Below, in pieces: positions 5,416-5,416 of a stretch of 5,416 nucleotides of DNA. The position numbers were made by a program, and so were the translations under genes. Numbering within the stretch: the first letter of the stretch is position 1; each line of letters starts with the position of its first letter. The stretch covers positions 1-5,416 of the forward strand of contig JAQVRY010000097.1 of NCBI GenBank assembly GCA_028700795.1, written 5' to 3'. Below the pieces are notes generated by a model. The model saw only the letters and a program-made list of their open reading frames with translations, did not search any database and was not told the DNA's origin. This stretch comes from Tissierellia bacterium. Lineage in GTDB: Bacteria; Bacillota; Clostridia; Tissierellales; Sedimentibacteraceae.

Positions 5416-5416
5416 T

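Overview
The window looks like an AT-rich chromosomal segment from a low-GC Firmicute, most likely a Clostridia or Tissierellia-type anaerobe. This rests on Shine-Dalgarno (SD) sites of the GGAGG type, a textbook TTGACA/TATAAT promoter, a Gram-positive style lipoprotein and DUF5685 and DUF4015 relatives that I associate with clostridia. The genus cannot be fixed from the sequence. All five genes lie on the minus strand, so transcription runs from high to low coordinates.

Right part (about 5416 to 3476): a tight three-gene block. A DUF5685-family protein (4547-5374) is followed, with a 17-base overlap, by a small J-domain co-chaperone with TPR-like helices and an eight-cysteine tail (3967-4563). 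A six-helix membrane protein (3476-3976) follows with a 10-base overlap. The overlaps point to one mRNA and coupled translation. None of the three has an assigned function that I can name with confidence. Together they are the best candidate here for an undescribed system, plausibly a J-protein-assisted process at the membrane. A 15-base palindrome carrying a possible -10 box sits at the window edge just upstream of the block.

Middle part (3475 to 1425): a 260-base intergenic region contains a dispersed repeat of the 'GTCATCCTGAGC...GAAGGATC' type and a probable promoter. These precede a 594-residue lipoprotein with a DUF4015 putative glycoside-hydrolase domain, an acidic coiled-coil stalk and a probable NTF2-like C-terminal domain.

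Left part (1424 to 1): a very strong 17-bp terminator hairpin with a duplicated arm ends the lipoprotein transcript. A near-perfect sigma-A promoter then drives aspartate-semialdehyde dehydrogenase (asd), the branch-point enzyme for lysine/diaminopimelate, threonine and methionine synthesis. Asd appears to be transcribed alone. It is followed by a compact cluster of palindromes (73-148), one of which may act as its terminator. Bases 1-70 hold no gene I can support.
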